64,000 nt of DNA. It comes from Aralia elata (lineage: Eukaryota > Streptophyta > Magnoliopsida > Apiales > Araliaceae). The notes beneath the pieces were generated by a model. That model was not told the DNA's origin, made no database searches, and worked only from the letters and a program-made list of their open reading frames with translations. The stretch's first letter is position 1. The number at the start of each line of letters is the position of its first letter. Where the stretch lies: assembly GCA_034770075.1 (NCBI GenBank), contig CM068386.1, positions 78,779,007 through 78,843,006 of the forward strand, in the 5' to 3' direction. Shown piece by piece: positions 61,469 to 64,000 of the stretch. The position numbers and the translations under genes were made by a program.

Positions 61469-62344
61469 CAGTTCTACGATGCCGAAGACAACTCTATGAT
61501 CTGGTTGTCTCTTTGTCCCTTTACAGTGTCAGCTACTGTTATACAAAATCTTATTTACTCTGCGACCTGACTTATTCATTTATAAACAAGCATAGTACTA
61601 TAGTAATTTATCCTTTGTAGAGACATTCTAGAGATTCCTTATGATTAGGACTATACTCATTCTTAGAGTATATCCTCCTATGATCAGCTTCTTCTTGTTA
61701 GACCTTCAACTCATCTCCATGGCTCATAAATGAGCTCTACGATCTTTGCCTTATGTTTTTTCAGTAGATGAACTGACTCTGCTGTCTGTGATCACATTAC
61801 AATCTGGTAGAGTGACTCTATGATCAATTTGTCCTATCGACTATACATAGAAAGCTTTATTAAGATCAACCTAAAAACTTTGATTTTTCTATTCTATGTC
61901 TTTGTACAATATTTATCATTAAGGACTTTACAAATAACTTATCATTACAAATATACTTTAATCGTTTGCTCATCAAGTAATGATAGTTAAGATCAACCTA
62001 ACAGTTTTGATCTTTTCAGTTCTAAGTCCTTGTACATTTGTTACTTAAGGACTTTATAAAACTTCTCTTTCATAGGTATACTTCAGTTGATCAGTTTATA
62101 TATATATATATATATTACATTCATTTGGATCAACTGAGTGAGATCAACTTAATATGTTTGATCTTTCTCTATTTTAAGTCCTTGTACATTCATCATTTTA
62201 TTAAGGACTTCACAAAACTTACATTTACAAATATACTTTAAATGTATAATCATAAAATCTTATACATTGGTAATCTTATATAGATTCTTTAACATTCTCC
62301 CCTTCAATAAATCAACCTTCTAGTCTACATACAGATTCCTAACA
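61469..62344 (-). mobile_element. SIRE-type LTR (older element), right part
   Basis: Continues 35872-37445 and ends GATTCCTAACA. Directly outside is 'atctccccctatttgatgat', the reverse of a SIRE polypurine tract, so this is the 3' LTR of a minus-strand element. Confidence 0.8.
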
Positions 62345-63784
62345 ATCTCCCCCTATTTGATGATGACAAAAACACTATAACATACCTTTTAATCAATTCA
62401 ATAAAATGCAGATGTATGACTTGTGAATGTGACTTAAGATACAATAAGCCACTGTATTGCTAGATTAATAGATATGAATGTAATGATGTGCATTTAAAAT
62501 AACCATTCATATTAGCATTTATAAATTATCTAGCAATTATTCATTCAAGCATAAAAACAAGCCATACCAACCAATCGTCTTAAAAACCTTACAACCAAAC
62601 AACCAAAAATTATCACAGTTCAAAAATAAACATTCATTAAACAAAAACGTCTCCTTTTGTGCTCCAGAATTGTACCTTCCCTTTGTTTTATGCTTTACCT
62701 CCGTCTTCTTTTTCTCCCCCTATGTTAATGCTTCTTGCGATTTGCCTACTCCCTTGCTCCTGTGTTGATTTCCCCTTGTTGCTTTCTCTCCCCTTTTTTT
62801 GTTATCATCATTTGGAGAGAGACATCATCCAACAGAGCGGTCACTTCTTCCGGTTGTCTTTGAGCGTAGCTCTGAGCTTAAGAATCTCGGCATTTAAAAT
62901 GTCAATGTTGATTTCACTATAATCTTAAATTTCCTGAGCAACAAACTTTTATTCGTCCAGGGTTTGAAGGAACGTAGTATTTCCAGCATGAAGACCAAAA
63001 GGCATATCATTGAGGAGAGATTACATAGGATCGTATTCAGATGAATGATTTAGAGCTACAGAGACAGTTTCTTGAGGCTGTAGGATGATATTTTGAGGTA
63101 AAGACGGAAGATCTGAGTGATTTGCTTGATTAAATTCTGGAAGAGTTTCTTAATTAGTAAATACGGTGTTGATTGATGCGAGAGATGATGTATGAAAACC
63201 AGTGATTGGATCATGAATTATAGGATTTTGATATCCTATAATGAGAGAATGACTTGAAACATTTGTAGTGTGTGGAGCTTCTACAAATAAGAAAATGGAA
63301 TTCTGATTCATTGATTGAGGACAAAATGTTGGTTGGGGAAAATCTTCAAAACTAAGGTTAACAAATTCTTCTTCAAAACATGAAAGATATTTTTCAAGAA
63401 TCGTAGTTGGAGACTCTACGAACTCGTTTCCTTGGTTTAATACAGAGGGGGCATATGAATAATGCATAGAAAGATTTTGAATAGACACTACCTGAAGATT
63501 GCAGTAATTCTGATAGAAGGGCTCATTGGTGTTCAACAGAGTTACAAGTGTAGATATTCTTGGAAAAACTTGTGATACTAGGAGAATGTTTGGAAAGCTA
63601 GAAAAGCACCAACTGATATAACTCTCATCATGAAATAACATGGACTTCAATAGAGGCAACATTGACATGAATTTCATGAAAGCCTTTTCTGATTTGCTTT
63701 TGGACTTTATCTCCTTCTTTTTCATCTTCCTTTCTTCTTTGCGTTGAATCTTTCTCAATCTTCTTTTTGAAAGTAGAATGCACA
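62345..63784 (-). mobile_element. 3' internal part of the older SIRE-type element
   Basis: PPT at 62345-62358, then downstream-of-pol sequence. One open segment (63150-63815, minus) of 221 codons has a basic Lys/Glu-rich start and no domain I recognise; by position it may be the env-like region of a SIRE element. The rest is non-coding as far as I can see. Truncated to the right. Confidence 0.5.
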
Positions 63785-63888
63785 TAAGCCAATCATATTT
63801 GATATGATGTAGCATATACTTTGTAATCTTATTCGTTTATTAAAGGCATTTTACTTTATCTATATTGTGCTGTTATTTAAAATGTGAT
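63785..63888. repeat. Dispersed repeat, inverse copy of 4076-4207
   Basis: Its reverse complement matches the left-side repeat block by block. Confidence 0.8.
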
Positions 63889-64000
63889 TGTGACGCCCCC
63901 AAATTCGGGTCTCCAATACCCGGATCCGGTCATCACGATCCAATACAAACATTCACCTCTAACAACATATGGTAACTAAAATGCGGAATAAAATAAACAT
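63889..64000 (-). mobile_element. Del/Tekay-like LTR, edge of window
   Basis: Begins TGTGACGCCCCCAAATTCGG like 57547, then diverges. By analogy with 57547-60770 this is the 3' end of a minus-strand LTR; the rest is outside the window. Confidence 0.75.

Noticed and set aside
63150..63815. Host gene on the minus strand (221 codons, Lys/Glu-rich start)
   Set aside because: It lies between a SIRE PPT/LTR and a repeat, and its start overlaps the dispersed repeat at 63785; more likely part of the retroelement than a host gene.

Overview
The window is nuclear DNA of a flowering plant, most likely a eudicot. It is AT-rich, full of plant LTR retrotransposons (SIRE/Maximus and Tork-like Copia, Del/Tekay-like, Tat-like and Athila-like Gypsy), and its one intact gene has plant-type introns. 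I cannot name the species. There is no bacterial-style gene organisation, no CRISPR array and no rRNA or tRNA gene that I can support.

The only intact host gene is on the minus strand: a cryptochrome-DASH (CRY3-type) gene from 34811 down to 10367. I could place 13 coding exons that join in frame into 1,755 nt (584 residues plus stop). Twelve introns spread it over 24.4 kb. Intron 12 (11.2 kb), intron 1 (4.6 kb) and intron 10 (3.5 kb) are swollen by transposons: Copia fragments, a LINE-1 remnant, a Mutator-like foldback element, a complete 280-bp TRIM, Stowaway MITEs and a 3.1-kb solo LTR. Every exon border still looks usable. A second host locus, on the plus strand at 6207-7799, is a two-exon remnant of a DUF1218-type membrane protein. 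Its first exon is missing and it has two frame breaks, so it is probably a pseudogene.

Left flank (1-6200): a Tat/Ogre-like LTR end with primer-binding site, a Gypsy LTR tail, Copia LTR-like sequence, a Copia gag remnant with PBS and LTR (minus strand), and two MITEs.

Right part (35872-64000): a stack of nested retroelements. An old minus-strand SIRE-type LTR (35872-37445 continued at 61469-62344) was split by a 24-kb plus-strand SIRE-type Copia element (37446-61463, TSD TCTTG). That element is itself hit several times: a 1.6-kb solo LTR in its left LTR (TSD TGAAG), a 3.2-kb solo LTR in its right LTR (TSD ATAGT), a 6.1-kb non-autonomous Gypsy element downstream of pol (45981-52124), and an Athila-like 3' end with LTR (about 52600-53955). 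The window ends inside another Del-type LTR.

The most interesting points are: (1) short GC-rich, often palindromic islands that recur inside LTRs of several unrelated families; (2) the non-autonomous Gypsy element, which keeps a long ORF made of decayed reverse-transcriptase palm sequence, an exact 20-residue FDPG repeat and a hydrophobic tail; (3) repeated head-to-head Copia LTR/gag junctions inside CRY-DASH introns; and (4) a 1.38-kb foldback element with roughly 600-bp arms and a clean 10-bp target duplication.
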